From: Chrysopilus asiliformis
Taxonomy: Eukaryota; Arthropoda; Insecta; Diptera; Rhagionidae
DNA: 64,000 nucleotides
Assembly: GCA_964034945.1 (NCBI GenBank)
Contig: OZ035960.1
Location: forward strand, 15,905,403 to 15,969,402
Reading direction: 5' to 3'
The notes below the pieces were generated by a model, which made no database searches, was not told where the DNA came from, and saw nothing but the letters and a program-made list of their open reading frames with translations. Both the position numbers and the translations under genes were made by a program. Below, in pieces: positions 31,419 to 44,110 of this stretch. The stretch's first letter is position 1, and each line of letters starts with the position of its first letter.

Positions 31419-33003
31419 ATACAATTCTTCACAAACTGAGACATTTTTTTTGGGCTCGAAAGGAGTTCACAAATTGTAATGTTTAAAGCCCGTGGTCTCA
31501 CCTTACTTTTTTGTAAATATTTTCACTATCGCAAAAGAAAATGGTTGGTGAGCAGCAGTACTAAAGTCCGAACAAAAATTTGAGGAAGAAAGGGTGGGAT
31601 GGGGGATCGAAAGGAAAAAAGCAGTAACAAGTCTTATGGATAGCCCATAACGTTTTTTTTTTGATAAAAATTGAAAAAAAGTCTCACTAACACCTGGACG
31701 GCTTTTATGAACACTTGAAAGAATTTCAAAGCAATGATTTTTCATTAAAGAAATGTTGTTTGACTACTTTAAATCTCCAAGCTCATCTACATATTGACAA
31801 GACATTTTTACAACTTAAAGATCTGCAATATAACACTCGAATCGTAAAAGTCTAAAGTAAAAGCGGGTTGCAGTTTTTCCTAATAAAAAAATTAATCAAC
31901 GAACATTTTTCCAGACGCAATGACATAAAATTATGCTATGTTTACTTTTTATCCGGCGTAATAAATAAATACTTTGTAGGTACCTAAAAGTGATGTAAAA
32001 CATAAACGGTATAAAACATAAATGCTTAAGTGCATCGCACAAGTCTATGAATTTAGATGATTTTGTTGAATATTTAAAATTATTCAGAGTATACAGAATG
32101 AAAGCCTTTGATTTGCTTCTTTTTTGTTAGTGTTTATAAATTCAATATGACATACATACATATATAAATAATTCTCGGAATGTTTTTTGTGATGTCGTAA
32201 AAGTTAAACTGAATATTTGTAACTTTATTGCAAAAATTATGTAACACACAAAGAAATATTCCCAGATATCATTCCGGGTTGTGTATCTCTGTGTGGTGTG
32301 TATCCCCTTTATAGTTTATTTTATTTTGTAGCATTCCCTTTATGTTGGGTCAACGTTTGAAAGGGAATTAATCAATTCCGGTTGATTTTGCATCAAAGGG
32401 ATTAAAAAGGTTCATACCATTCATTCGCTATTCAATTGTTTCACTCACTGGACTTTCGACATTTGTTGATCCCTTCGTTTAAAATTCAAATATCAGCTTT
32501 TTTGTTTTCTGGTAAAAATTTTTCACTTGGTTAAGCTTACTGAAATCATTTGAATTACAATGCCAAGAAAATCTACGAAAAATCGAATAATGAAATATTT
32601 TACTCCTTAGATAAATTCAAAGAAACTATTTTTGGAAAAAAGAAAAATTTTAATTATAGAAACAAGTATCGGTTAAGATAGAGAGTATGGGAATGTTAAC
32701 ATAGTCTACTTATATACAAGTTTAGGGTAATATTTGTAATTTTTCGCAAATCTAGGGCAACAGTTAGACGAATTTTTCAAAACCCTTTTTTCACAAATCA
32801 CTTGCAAAACCATTTGTTATTACAACTTTTTATACGTAAAAAGGTATCGAAAACCTCCCAGTTTTGGGCGGAAAAAATGTTTAAATTTATCCCCCGAAAC
32901 GTAAAAACAAAAACTCCTGGCTGGCTTATATGTGGAAACTGCCTAAATCTTCAGCCTTTTAATAAGGTCTCTACATTCATACCCCGATTATGATAGATAT
33001 GTG
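31419..33003. other. AT-rich stretch without recognised features
   Basis: No gene or repeat family found. Poly-A/T runs only. Confidence 0.4.
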
Positions 33004-33117
33004 GTTTTCGACAAGAGTCGTTTTTCCTGTTTTTGTTGGTAGAAAATAACTAACAACAACACATAAAACGAACAACATGTAAAACGACTCTTGTCGAAAA
33101 GAACTCTTGTCGAAAAC
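33004..33117. repeat. Small fold-back, TCGACAAGAGTCG arms
   Basis: GTTTTCGACAAGAGTCGTTT at 33004 on is inverted at 33081-33100 (AAAACGACTCTTGTCGAAAA), with a third partial copy at 33104-33117. Could be a tiny MITE or a local inverted duplication. Confidence 0.65.
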
Positions 33118-33142
33118 GACAGGACTACCAGAATAGGGGAGT

Positions 33143-33393
33143 CAGAGAAAATATAAAAATAGTCAATTTGATTATATAGTTACGGAAATCGAGAATACAA
33201 TAAAAATAATTAATTTCGTTTGTAAAATAATCATAAATTAGTCAATTTAATGACTATGAAAAATAGTTGATTTTAAATGTTTTGCTGTCGAAATGAGTAT
33301 TTTTTTACTATTTCATAGTTAAAATTAACTATTATAATTGTATTCGTATTCTCGGCTACTAAAAGATCAATTTGATTATTTTTTTCTCCACAG
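33143..33393. mobile_element. Small fold-back relative of the 54816 element
   Basis: The left CAGAGAAAATATAAAAATAG followed by a CAATTTGATTA phrase is inverted at the right end (ATCAATTTGATTATTTTTTT then CTCCACAG). It contains many ATAGTCAA/TTGACTAT-like words, as in the larger elements at 51220 and 54816. It is non-coding and degenerate. Confidence 0.55.
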
Positions 33394-33595
33394 TTTGGAT
33401 TTTCTGTTGCTAAAATAGTTAATCTTTAAAGTCCAAAGAAAATTTTACGAGGGAGAAAACCAACTTGCAGTATGCCACATTCCATATTAATTGTTCTTTT
33501 AGTACAATAATTTTTAGATACTCTCAGTAAGACCCACACATTCAAGATACACCCCAAATTTTGGAGTTTGCGAAAAACTCATTAAGGGCCCAGTT

Positions 33596-33837
33596 ATAGC
33601 GATCAGTAAACTTCTGTCAGTGAAAATTTTTCGTATACGTAAAAAAATTAAAAAAATTAAATCGTGTTTTTTGGAAAAATTACTCATGTAATAACAATTT
33701 CATTTAATGGAAATGGTAATTAGACGTGTATAAACACGTTTTGAACTAAAAAAATATAAGAATTGAGTGTATTAGTGAAGAAATCGGAATTAAAAAATTT
33801 CACTGACAGAAGTTTACTGTTCGCTATAACTGGGCCC
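33596..33837. mobile_element. 242-bp MITE, GGGCCCAGTTATAGCGA ends, TAA duplication
   Basis: Inverted ends GGGCCCAGTTATAGCGATCA and (inverted) GGGCCCAGTTATAGCGAACA run on through AGTAAACTTCTGTCAGTGAA, about 40 bp in all. TAA flanks both sides (33593-33595, 33838-33840). GGG-type ends with a TAA duplication fit PIF/Harbinger. Confidence 0.88.
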
Positions 33838-33869
33838 TAAAAGTACTTTTTATTTTTCTCCTTCGTCTC

Positions 33870-33995
33870 CACAACCGCCTTCTGGTTTTGGCCTACAGCT
33901 GTATCTGTCGCCAGAGACCCGGTCACGTGCCGATGTCCTCCAGTTTTGCATCTCAATTCTATTCTCTGCATAATACGCCGTCATCTTGCCATCTG
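33870..33995 (-). pseudogene. Decayed non-LTR RT C-terminal trace
   Basis: Shares GAGACCCGGTCACGTGCCGA, a CAGTTTTGCATC phrase and CATCTTGCCATCTGTGGTTG with the retrotransposon end at 59750-60004. It is too decayed to translate alone. Confidence 0.6.
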
Positions 33996-34175
33996 TGGTT
34001 GGAAACTCGTATTTAGTGAAAGATTTTTGTGATTTTCAAAATATGCTTTTCGATGATTTTTTCAGATTTTTTCAGATTTTTTAAAAGGTATTTCTTTTAA
34101 CCAAGCCATTATTTCTAATTTTTTTAGCTGTTAAGGTAATTTAAAAACTAAAGGAAAAACTAATAATATTTGAAA

Positions 34176-34658
34176 CTAGATTGCATACCCGTCGTTACCG
34201 GGTTAAGTTTTTTCAATTTTTTTTCTATGTTGAAGCTAAACTTCAGGCCAATCGGCTCGGCAGTTTCCCCGCGAAAGGGTAACATAAAGGAAGAGCTAAG
34301 TTTCGAGATCACTTTACCCCCTCCCCTTACTCTCCACCATTCGGGCTACTCTTTAATGGGTCTATGTTGGGGCTGAACCCCCGATGAACATCTATGCAAA
34401 ATTTCATGCCAATCGGTTCAGTAGTTTCCCCGCGAAAGAGTAACATAGCCCAAAAACTAAGTTTCGAAATCACTTTACCCTCTCCCCTTACTCCCCCCAC
34501 CCCTCGCGCTACTTTTCCGTATGCCTATGTTGGAACAAGAAATACCACAGACACTCATGCCAAATTTCAAGTCAATCGGTTCAGCCGTTTTTGCGTGAAA
34601 GAGGAACAGACAGACAGACAGACAGACAGACACCAACTCATTTTTATATATTAGTATG
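34176..34658 (+). repeat. Rep-B copy 1
   Basis: Interspersed repeat with 5' end CTAGATTGCATACCCGTCGT, internal TTTCCCCGCGAAAG repeated twice, AAGTTTCGAAATCACTTTAC, AGTCAATCGGTTCAGCCGTT, a CAGACAGACAGACAGACA tract and a TTTATATATTAGTAT end. No TIR and no credible protein. Other copies are at 36853-37334, 42810-44735 and 47283-47770. Class unknown. Confidence 0.8.
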
Positions 34659-36852
34659 ATTTTTTTCCATAATTGGTTGCTATAATTGGTTGTGTGAAGA
34701 TCGAATTCTTTAGTCTGAAAGCCTCCAATATAACACATATCAGTCTAATTTCAGGCATTTTAAAATACACATCTACCACAGGAAACTTTATATCAATCGC
34801 ATAAAAATATTTTCCTCAATTACCAAATATCACTATGAAAGAAATGCTTATGGTATGTATATAATTTCTGATGATGCATAAGCATAAATCACTTTATCAA
34901 CCGAGCGAGAAACAACACGGCAGCATGTCTCTTTGACAGGAAATTTGTAGCTAATACACTGCTGCCACACTACATGAATTTTATAACCATAGCATATCAT
35001 GGTACCATTTGCATAGATTTGGGAATATTTTCACCATTAGCCAATATAAAATAATATAATATATATTTATGTGACTTGTAGATATGTAGATTGGTTTGAT
35101 ATTCGATACAAAATCCACCATCCAAAATGCATATAAACTTTGACAGGGTCTAGTTGAAAAGTCCTAGTGGTCTAGTGTAATGCAAGTGATGCGGTGTACA
35201 ACTAAATAAATAAATTATCAGCGCAATGTGCAGAAGCCTGTCCAGAATGTGACAAAAACAATTTTAATTAAAAAGTTGCATCGTAAATACGCGACACAAC
35301 CGACGCCAGAAGCCTTCATGTGAGTGACATAGAAATAAAATGTAAAATTTCGTCGTTTCACAGAGTTTTTATCCATCGCTGTATGCTTTATTTACTTTTC
35401 ATTAATTTAACTTTGTGGTCAGCTCGACCAAATTACATGTATATCAATAGGACCGAAAAAAAACAACTTTCATTAGATTTTAGATTACATACATTGATTG
35501 CGGTTACATAAAAACTACATAAATCAATTTACAACATTGACATGGAAATTAAAATTTAAATAAAAAATTATTTACATATTATATTCGTCCGCCCGTTTGA
35601 GGTTTGATTGAATTTTAGGGATTTTCCGGTCGGATTTATCTTAAATTTTCCGCATGTTTTTGATGTTGAAATATTAAATAGAATACAGGAAATTTCATAA
35701 ATTATAAAGTTGGCTTACTTGATAATTAAGAGGAAATTAGAATTTTAATATTTTTGAAATTGTCATTAGTTTGCCTGCTAGACAGCTATTAAAAATAAAA
35801 TTTGGTACAGCATGGAAGTGCTAAGCGTTTAAAACTTTCCTACATACTCTATTAAAATACCAACCATCGATTTAAGAATTGGAAAAAAATTATGTAAGCT
35901 TTACAGCACTATTTTCAAAACAATAAAACGCAATAAAATTGATTGGGTGTGTCAGATACTATAGTACGTATACAGATTTATGTCGGATTCAGAGTATTTA
36001 AAATGGAATCACATTTCGAAGTTAGATTTTGGAATCTGAATGAATATCCGAAAATTGAAATCGAAACAATAATTCGTTGCTATCAAAATTTCCATTTGGA
36101 TATTTTCAACATTGAATAATTAATTCACGTGAAATTCTCATAACAAGTCGATAACTCATTTTGAGTTTGTCTGACACTTGAATATAATTACCTAGACGAG
36201 AATTGAAAGGAATTTCATTAACCGAGGTTCATTTGTATCCTTTAATGAATCTGTCACGTATAATTGGTACGCATGTATGTGTGTTAGAATTTCACATATA
36301 ATAGAGTTTCCTTAATGAGAAACATCATCAATTTGGATTTAATAGTTTAACGTAAGCATGGTGTTTAATTTTAAGAACAGATTTGTTTAAATTTTTAAAT
36401 TGAAAACAGTTTTTTTTTTAAATTGACTTTTCGTTCATTTATTGTTCAGAGTTTAATTGTGGGTGAGAAACAAGAAGATTTTTTTCTAATTAGAGTGATA
36501 ATTGTTTCAACTTTGGTACACTAAAGCCAAGCATAATAAAAACCAAGTACAGGTAGGGGAATCTCCACTATAAGGCGATGCTCTCTGAAATTTTCGCATT
36601 GTTAAAGGTTAATCTGTAGTTTAAGTTCACACAAAAACCTATGCCAAATTTTACGCTGCACCATTGTTGACCGAAGTAAATTATACTGGGGCTGTAGGAA
36701 TAAAGCTTGACATTAAATGGAGCCGATATTATTTAGATTGTCCATAATTAAACAAAAGGCTGCTACAGATAGCACATTTTACCCACTGGTGTTAACCAAT
36801 TGCGGCTACCGATCAAGGCGTGTAAAATAAAAGTCCTTGTATTTTATAAATC
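34659..36852. other. AT-rich stretch without recognised features
   Basis: No coding exon, RNA gene or repeat family is recognised. It is largely single-copy within the window; regulatory function cannot be judged by eye. Confidence 0.4.
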
Positions 36853-37334
36853 ACTAGCTTGCATACCCGTCGTTGCCGGGTCAAGCTTTTTCAAATTTTT
36901 ATTTTATTTTTTTGATGGTGTATGTTGAAGCTAAACTTCAGGCCAATCGGCTCGGTAGTTTCCCCGCGAAACGGTAACATAGAGGAAGAGCTAAGTTTCG
37001 ATATCACTTTACCCCCCCCCCCCCCCTCCCTTACTCACCACACTTCTCGGGCTACTTTTCTCGGTCTATGTTGGGGCTGGACCCCCGACGAACATCTATG
37101 CCAAATTTCAGGCCAATCGGTTCAGTAGTTTCCCCGCGAAAGAGTAACATATTGCAAAAACTAAGTTTCGAAATCACTTTACCGCTCCCCTTACTCCCTC
37201 CACCCCTCGCGCTACTTTTCCGTATGCCTATGTCGGCATGCCAAATTTCAAGTCAATCGGTTCAGCCGTTTTTGCGTGAAAGAGGAACAGACAGACAGAC
37301 AGACAGACACCAACTCATTTTTATAAATTAGTAT
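36853..37334 (+). repeat. Rep-B copy 2
   Basis: 5' end ACTAGCTTGCATACCCGTCG. Same order of blocks as copy 1, with a run of 17 C at about 37013-37026 and a short CAGACAGACAGACAGACA tract (37289-37308). Confidence 0.82.
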
Positions 37335-37339
37335 ATGAT

Positions 37340-37930
37340 AAGAAAAGCTACTGGCAGGGGGCTATCGTCGAATACTCTATATGAAAAAAATGCATTTGTA
37401 AGAAAAAGGGGAAAAAGATTGGTCTGATTGGATTTTGATGTGTAGAACGGCTTATATTCTAAATACATCTTGACTTTATAAATTTTTCAATACTATGCAC
37501 CGTTTTCGAGGAAATAGAAAAAAGTATTAAATTTGTACAGGGGAGGCGGGAAGGAGCGATTCAACTTGATTTTGAGGTATATTTGAATATATTTCACCTT
37601 TATAAATTATTCAATACGACTTACCGTTTTCGAGGAAATTGTAAAAAAAAAACTATTTCGATTGATTGGTGCAGGAGGTAAGGAATGGTTCAATTTTTCT
37701 CGTACTTAGCTTAGCCATTTACGAGAAACGTAACTATAGAAAATTTCAAATCTCTAATCCTTTCGAAATTATGGTGTTCATGGTTGGACAGACAGACTGA
37801 CGGATATGCGGAATTTTTTGTCATCTCAAATACCCTGGTTTGGTTCATTTTTGTATCCGACGATTGGTTCGATGCGTTACAAATGGTATATTAAATCTAA
37901 TATACTCCTATATGATATAACATTTCGCGC
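37340..37930 (+). repeat. Rep-I copy 1
   Basis: Landmarks GATTGGTTCGATGCGTTACA, TAAATCTAATATACTCCTAT and CACCGTTTTCGAGGAAAT are shared with 47770-48710 and, inverted, with 52925-53530. It is a non-coding family related to Rep-A in its 3' half (a GGACAGACAGACTGACGG tract followed by TCATCTCAAATACCCTGGT). Confidence 0.65.
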
Positions 37931-38159
37931 TCATTTGCGAGAAGAGTGTCATAAACCAAAAATAGGCAGTTTTGTTCTTTCATCTGACAAAACTTCTCAT
38001 CTCTACAAGAAATACTCGCCATGTGAGAGCATTTTTAACATGTTTGTACTCACAGAATGTCCAAAATTACGAAATCCAAAACCTTTAAAAGCGTCTCTTT
38101 GAAAAAAAAAACGTTTTTTTAGATATGACACTCTTCTCGTAAATGAGCGATATAGGGTA

Positions 38160-38780
38160 TAAACAGCTAAATTCCCCTAACGGTGAGATGATACCTTTCT
38201 TACATAATCAAACTTCTTATGATGAATTTAATTGAGTATAATGTTGAATTTCCTTAATCCAAGAACATTGAAAAAGTCGAGAACTAATTGATCTGGATCG
38301 TTGAAATTTGCCATGAAACAGGCTTTTAATAAAAGGCAAACCACTTCCGAAAATTGGAAAAATGGAACCACTCCTTCCACATCATCCATACAAATGGAAA
38401 AGATTTTTGCAATTTTCTCAAAAACGGGGTAATTCTATGGGGTTCTATTTATGAGACGATAACAGCCTTCGAATACAAAAAATCGCGCCAAAATCGGTTG
38501 ACGTTTACTGGCAGAAGTCAATCTTATAAATTTCGTTACATACGTACCTAAGCACGAACACACACACACACAGACAAATCCAGCCATGTTGCGAGCAGTG
38601 ATGTCACCAATTTGGCTTTGGAGGGAAGTAGATAGGGCCAAAAATAGTAGTAGATTCTACTACAAATGTAGTAGGGTGACATCTATGGTTGCGGGCTGCT
38701 CGAACATAGTCTATGGGTATATGTTCCGGTGACATGCGGAGCTTCATTATAATTTCAGTTTTTGAAGAAATATAACGAAC
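38160..38780 (+). repeat. Rep-F copy 2 with a hAT-type insertion
   Basis: Follows Rep-F copy 1: AAACAGGCTTTTAATAAAAG, TCCATACAAATGGAAAAGAT, TTCGAATACAAAAA, the ACACACACACAC tract, then GTCTATGGGTATATGTTCCG. It lacks Rep-G, giving the empty site for that insertion. A 93-bp hAT-type element is at 38596-38688. Confidence 0.7.
38596..38688. mobile_element. 93-bp hAT-type MITE
   Basis: Termini CAGTGATGTCACC and (inverted) CATAGATGTCACC. The 8-bp duplication GTTGCGAG / GTTGCGGG (one mismatch) is at 38588-38595 and 38689-38696. The interior TAGTAGTAGATTCTACTAC is like the TCTACTACTA words of the 360-bp element at 10584-10943. Confidence 0.85.
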
Positions 38781-39790
38781 TAATAAATATGCGACAGACA
38801 TTTTGGTCGACAAATTTACGCAAAGTGAATTAAAATTGTTCATTATAGTTGGTGCAGGCGTTTTTTAGTGTCATAGGTGAAATTTTATTAAATTATATAC
38901 TCTTTCCTAATTTTATTGCAGAAGTTGTACAACAATCAGTATGGGTAAAGGCAAATAAATTTTAAACTTTTCTTTTTTTTGCATATCCTTAAATCAAGTT
39001 AAACTTTTTGGCGAATTTAAGTTTAAACTCCTAAATATTTGCTGCGGGTAAAACTTTCGCCCAGAGTCGTCAGCAAAAAAAAGGGGTGGCTCACCCATAA
39101 AACCACATTGAAACAGGACACTTTTCATTTAAGCATATATATATATAGTGTATTGTATATGTATTTCATGAGATAGCACTATTAATACTTAAGGATGTAT
39201 ATTTGAGTATTTGCTTATTGTGGGGTATCTATCTGTGCCCGTTAATATTCAGAAGTATGCTATACTGATAAAAATATTAAAGAAGACACATGGTTCTGAT
39301 ACCGTACTCATACATGAGCCTTAGTTTGTTTATTGCGGTATATAATATGTATATAAAATAACTCTTTAGCAATGATTTATGTTGCAAATAAATTTTACAT
39401 TCGTACCAAATGAAAGTAGAAAATTGTTTTGAATGTTCTCTTTCCTTTTTTTTAGTATCCGTTTCATAACAGCATGATTTATGCGAGTTTATTTTCAATG
39501 ACAAAACACCAGCATTCCACTTTTTTTCGCAATGACAATGTCAAAATATCTACAATATGGAGCCAATGTGACTAATTAAAACTTAATTCTATATATGAAT
39601 AATATTCAAATTGGTTTAATGGCACGAGTGTATGTATTGTAATGATTTTTTATATCGAGAAGGGTCACATATTTATAGTAACGGAGGGAAGGGATGAAGG
39701 ATGGATGGTGGACAAACCGCACTATTCGTGAAACCATCACCAAATTTCGAACTAATTTTACACTATTAGACATTCATCCATGAACAGCAT
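38781..39790. other. Stretch without recognised features
   Basis: AT-rich, with ATATAT runs. Mariner-like sequence probably extends somewhat left of 39791 but is too decayed to read. Confidence 0.4.
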
Positions 39791-40234
39791 TTCTTTAAAA
39801 AGGCGGAAGGAGTGCGTGTTACTGTCAATGGAGCTCGCTAAAGAGCAATGATCAATGAATTTTTGTTGCCAAAAATTCAAGATATTGGTTTAGCTGACTT
39901 GTGGTTTCAACAGAATGGCGCTACATGTCATACAGCTAACGACACAATCGCTTTATTGAGGGAAACGTTCGATGAAAACATCATCTCAAGAAATGGTCCT
40001 GTCAATTGGCCTCCAAGGTCGTGCGATTTGCCACCTCTCGATTATTTCCTGTAGGGATACGTGAAGTCACTGGTTTATGCTGATAAACCAGCAACAATTG
40101 AGGCCAACATTGTTCGTGTTATTCGTGACATACGGCCAGCAGTGCTCGAAAAAGTGGCCCAAAATTGGACGTCCAGAATGCGCTTCGTCAAGAACAGCGG
40201 TGGTCATATGCCCGAAATCATTTTCAAATGTTAA
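39791..40234 (+). pseudogene. Tc1/mariner-superfamily transposase, 3' half
   Basis: One frame from 39791 to TAA at 40232-40234 carries two in-frame stops (39839-39841 and 40052-40054). Readable blocks: RAMINEFLLPKIQDIGLADL, WFQQNGATCHTAND (second catalytic Asp region; N replaces the usual D), WPPRSCDLPPLDYFL then GYVKSLVYADKP, and the C-terminal FVKNSGGHMPEIIFKC. These match the widespread insect transposase group with QQDGATCHT and CDLTPLDYFLWG motifs. The N-terminal DNA-binding half is missing. Inactive. Confidence 0.88.
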
Positions 40235-40277
40235 TGCCATGTATTGATCTTTCGAATAAACAAAAAAATTTGATTAA

Positions 40278-40513
40278 CACGTTCAGCCCTCAACGTTACG
40301 TATATGTGGCGTTGTAGTTTTCCCTGAAACTCACGTCACACATATGGGTCACATTTTATTAAAAATGTTATGTGACACTAATCCTACTAAAAACTCAAGT
40401 CACATTTAAGTGTCTTTTAGATATCTGTCCCAAATATGTGACATGCAGTTTCTCTTAGAAAAAATGTTCAAAAAATCACAAAAAACTCAAAAAATGCGTG
40501 AGCGGTGAATGTG
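40278..40513. mobile_element. 236-bp piggyBac-like MITE, TTAA duplication
   Basis: Flanked by TTAA (40274-40277, 40514-40517). The ends CACGTTCAGCCCTCA and (inverted) CACATTCACCGCTCA are imperfect, so it is older than the other two TTAA elements. Confidence 0.8.
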
Positions 40514-42809
40514 TTAAAATTTAATTTTTTGTGTTACTTTTTACAATTTGAAGTTCTATCGGGCTTAAAAAAAACACCCTTTATAATACTAAATTTAATA
40601 ATCCGGGATAAAACTGTTGTTTTCGGGACTCGGGACTGTTCCGGCTATTTCGAGTCGTATGGTCACCCTATACTAAAAGAAAAAGCATTCAAAAAACAAT
40701 TTTTTTGTGAGAAAAGCCAAAATTGTGGGCAAATGTCTAAAAACCGAGTATTCTTCAGTCTTTAGCTGTAGAAGAATTAATATTGATATTGCATAAGTAC
40801 TCACATTATCCTTAACCTAAAATTAATTAAAACGAACTGCTGATGTTTTGTTGAATTTTTCAACCACTTTAACATAATCGTTATAATTGGAAAATTAAAA
40901 TCACGCACCTATAATATCACTTTACCTGCATGACATCGTGTATTATTGGATTAAGCACTTATATACAATTCATATACGAAAAATCGCAACAAATTTATAA
41001 TTCTAATTGCGATCGTTATTCATGTCATAAATTTGATGAGAACTTCATGTCATTTCGGCATAGTAGATTATTGGATTTATTGTTATAATAGATTTAACAC
41101 CATTAATCAATATACAGGCACAATTCAATCATTCGATCAATTATAATGTGAAATTGTAAAAGCATTTCCACGTTTTTTTTTTCTTCCAACGGAAGGTTGT
41201 TGTCGGTTTTTTTTTTCAACGGATTCATATAACAAAATTATTATATTCGGTTCGCTATATATGTGTGGAAAAAAATATTTAAGTTTTTTATGTGTGGCAT
41301 GTGTTGAATTTGATTTTATTCCGATACCCTCTGTAAATTCCGTTAAAGTTGAGCAAATCAATTTCAGCACTAAATATACGAGTATATACATTTATAGTTA
41401 CTGTACAGGACTCCAGTAGACGAGGCTCTCTTTATACGTTTTCTGATCGAATTCGGATATTTTTTTTTGTGTGCCTCTGTCGTCTTATTGTGATCCTTTG
41501 ACGAATGTTCTTATTCTATGCTTACCCAAAAAAGCTAAAGGAAACATTGAAAGCTCTTTTCTTCATTCGAAATCAATTTTTCTTTTGACACTTCTTAAAT
41601 TTTCCAACTGTACATATGGGTTTATTCCTTATAAGATTTTCTTATAGGCCCCATAGATTATTCTTGTACACAGGGATTGCGTACAAATATATGTATATAT
41701 TTTATATATGCATATTTTATACATCCATGTTTAAATGTATAAACAGTATCTGCGATAGTCGACAGGGCATAAATATCGTACTTTTCGCATCAGCAAACAT
41801 GAAAATGTTATGAAAATATGTTGTGGCCCATATCAACTCATTCATAACCAAGGGGCGCATTTTGCCGTTTATTTATCACATGAATTTTATATATTATATA
41901 CCTACATATAAAGTATATACCTTATATGCGTTCCATTCCATATTAGAGCAACATGATGTATAACATTTCGTTTGTTGGTGATGATCGAATGCTTTCGGTT
42001 TCCAAAAATACATTTCCGGGGTTTGATGTGATAATGTTTTATCTGCTTTGCCTTACAACTACAACATACCGCCAATGCCGAAGGGGGTGGATTCTTAAAG
42101 GCTATATATGACTAAAGCTTAACACCATAATATGACGTATTATAGTTTAGTGGTGATGGGCTGTGATATGTTCCAAAATATCACAAAAATACAAATAATA
42201 AATATGGAAGATATGTGACGCTATGTTACATATGAGTATAGTGTAGTATCAGACATTTTATTGCTTTGTTTTGAACGTTGGTGGCTCATTGGTTATTACA
42301 TTTGTTTTTAATAATATTGCCTGTAATAAAATTTTTCACAGAAATTCTCATAAACAAGAACAGTATACTATGTTTATTCAAGAATTTCTTATATATATTT
42401 TACCTGGGGGCAAATATAATAAAATACATGTATGTAGTGAGATCTTAATATTTGTATAGTTTCAGCTTACTATAGCACACAGTATCTGGTTTCAAATCTT
42501 ACTGATGGATACTTTATCAAGGATGATTTATCAATTTTGGAATTTTTGATTTTGGAATTTTCAATTTAAATTTCATAAACTATTGTATCACTCTCAGAGC
42601 ATTTCAATCTAAATTCTATACAACAAATATGCTCGTCTTCTATATTTATGAAGAAAAAATATTCAAGAAAAATGTTGTTTTCTAAGGAAATTGCAGTGCA
42701 TTAAACAAAATTCCGCATAGATGTTATGGAGAAAACTCATAAACATCGGTTACATTAAGACAGAAAATTTATTTTTTAAACGATTTAAGTACGAACTTTT
42801 AGTTTTAAA
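40514..42809. other. AT-rich stretch without recognised genes
   Basis: A degenerate fragment with GGGACTCGGGACTG and GTATGGTCACCCTA (about 40605-40672) recalls the element at 16302-16748. The remainder shows no gene or repeat family. Confidence 0.4.
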
Positions 42810-42817
42810 AACAACTA

Positions 42818-44110
42818 ACACATGGATCAATAAGTCCCGAGACTAACCCAGAGATGACGCTCGTAGTAAACCAGTAACCACGTCTTTCTAGAGTACTAAC
42901 CTTTGCTTGAAACGTGTCAAAATTTTAAGTCGATCGGACCAGAAACAGCTGAGTTATCGAGGTTGGAGTAAAGTCGTTTTGTAGTTTGTTTAAAAAATGG
43001 AAAAAACCGAGTTTCGTGTTCTGATAAAACATTGTTTTTTAATGGGTAAAAACACCGTGCAAGCGAAACAATGGATTGAAAAATGTTACCCGGACTCTTG
43101 TCCATCAAAAGCAACGATTTGTCGGTGGTTTGCCGAGTTTAAACGTGGTCGTACCGACACAAATGACGCGGAACGCTCGGGTAGACCTGTGGAAGCCGTT
43201 ACACCGGAAAATGTGAGTGAAGTGACAAAAATTATAATGAAAGATCGTAAAGTGAAGCTCCGTGAGATTGCTGAGATAACACAGATATAATATGGAAGTG
43301 CATTTACTATCCTTCATGAAAAATTGAGCATGAAAAAGGTTTTTTCCAAGTGGGTGCCGCGATTGCTTTCGATGGAACAAAAACAGCAACGAGTCGATGA
43401 TTCAGAAAGCTGTTTATCGCTATTTACTCGCAATAAAAAAGATTTCTTGCGTCGTTACGTGTCCATGGACGAAACATGGATACATCACTACACTCCAGAG
43501 TCGAAGCGGCAGTCATCTGAGTGGCGCACAGCTGGCGAAAGCCGTCCGAAGCGTCCGAAAACGCAGCAGTCAGCTGGCAAAGTCATGGCGTCAGTTTTTT
43601 GGGATACGCATGGCGTGATTTTCATTGACTACCTCGAAAAAGGTAAATCGATCAACAGTGATTATTATATTGACTTGCTGGTGCGTTTGAAGGAGGAAAT
43701 CGCAAAAAAACGACCGCACATGCAGAGAAAAAAAATCCTTTTTCACCAAGACAATGCACCCTGCCACAAGTCGATGAAAACAATGGCAAAATTGAACGAA
43801 TTGGGCTTTCATCTGCTTCCCCACCCCCCATACTCGCCAGATTTAGCCCCCAGTGACTACTGGCTCTTTGCTGATCTTAAAAAAATGCTCCAGGGAAAAA
43901 GATTTGGCTCAAATGAGGAGGTCATCGCTGAAACTGAAGCTTATTTTGAAGCGAAAGATAATTTTTTTTATAAACATGGTATTGAAAAATTGGAAAAGCG
44001 TTGGAACGATTGTATCACCCTAAAAGGTGATTATATTGATGAATAAAAAAAAATTTGGCAAAAAAAATGTTGTTTTCATTGTTAGTCTCGGGACTTATTG
44101 ATCCATGTGT
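42818..44110 (+). mobile_element. Himar1-like mariner, full-length copy
   Basis: 1293 bp between TA duplications (42816-42817 and 44111-44112), with 30-bp inverted ends beginning ACACATGGATCAATAAGTCC. Length and layout match Himar1-type (irritans subfamily) mariners. It is inserted in the first bases of Rep-B copy 3. Confidence 0.96.
42997..44046 (+). pseudogene. Mariner transposase with one nonsense codon
   Basis: A 349-codon frame from ATG 42997 to TAA 44044-44046, interrupted only by TAA at 43288-43290 (codon 98), where the copy at 27677-28315 has a serine codon. Domains: N-terminal HTH pair (EFRVLIKHCF; ATICRWFAEF), linker WVPRLLS, then the DD34D-type catalytic triad in MDETWIHHY, HQDNAPCHK and YSPDLAPSDYW. 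The C-terminus is GIEKLEKRWNDCITLKGDYI. The transposase cuts and pastes the element at TA sites in the nucleus. The stop makes this copy non-functional unless there is readthrough. Confidence 0.95.
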
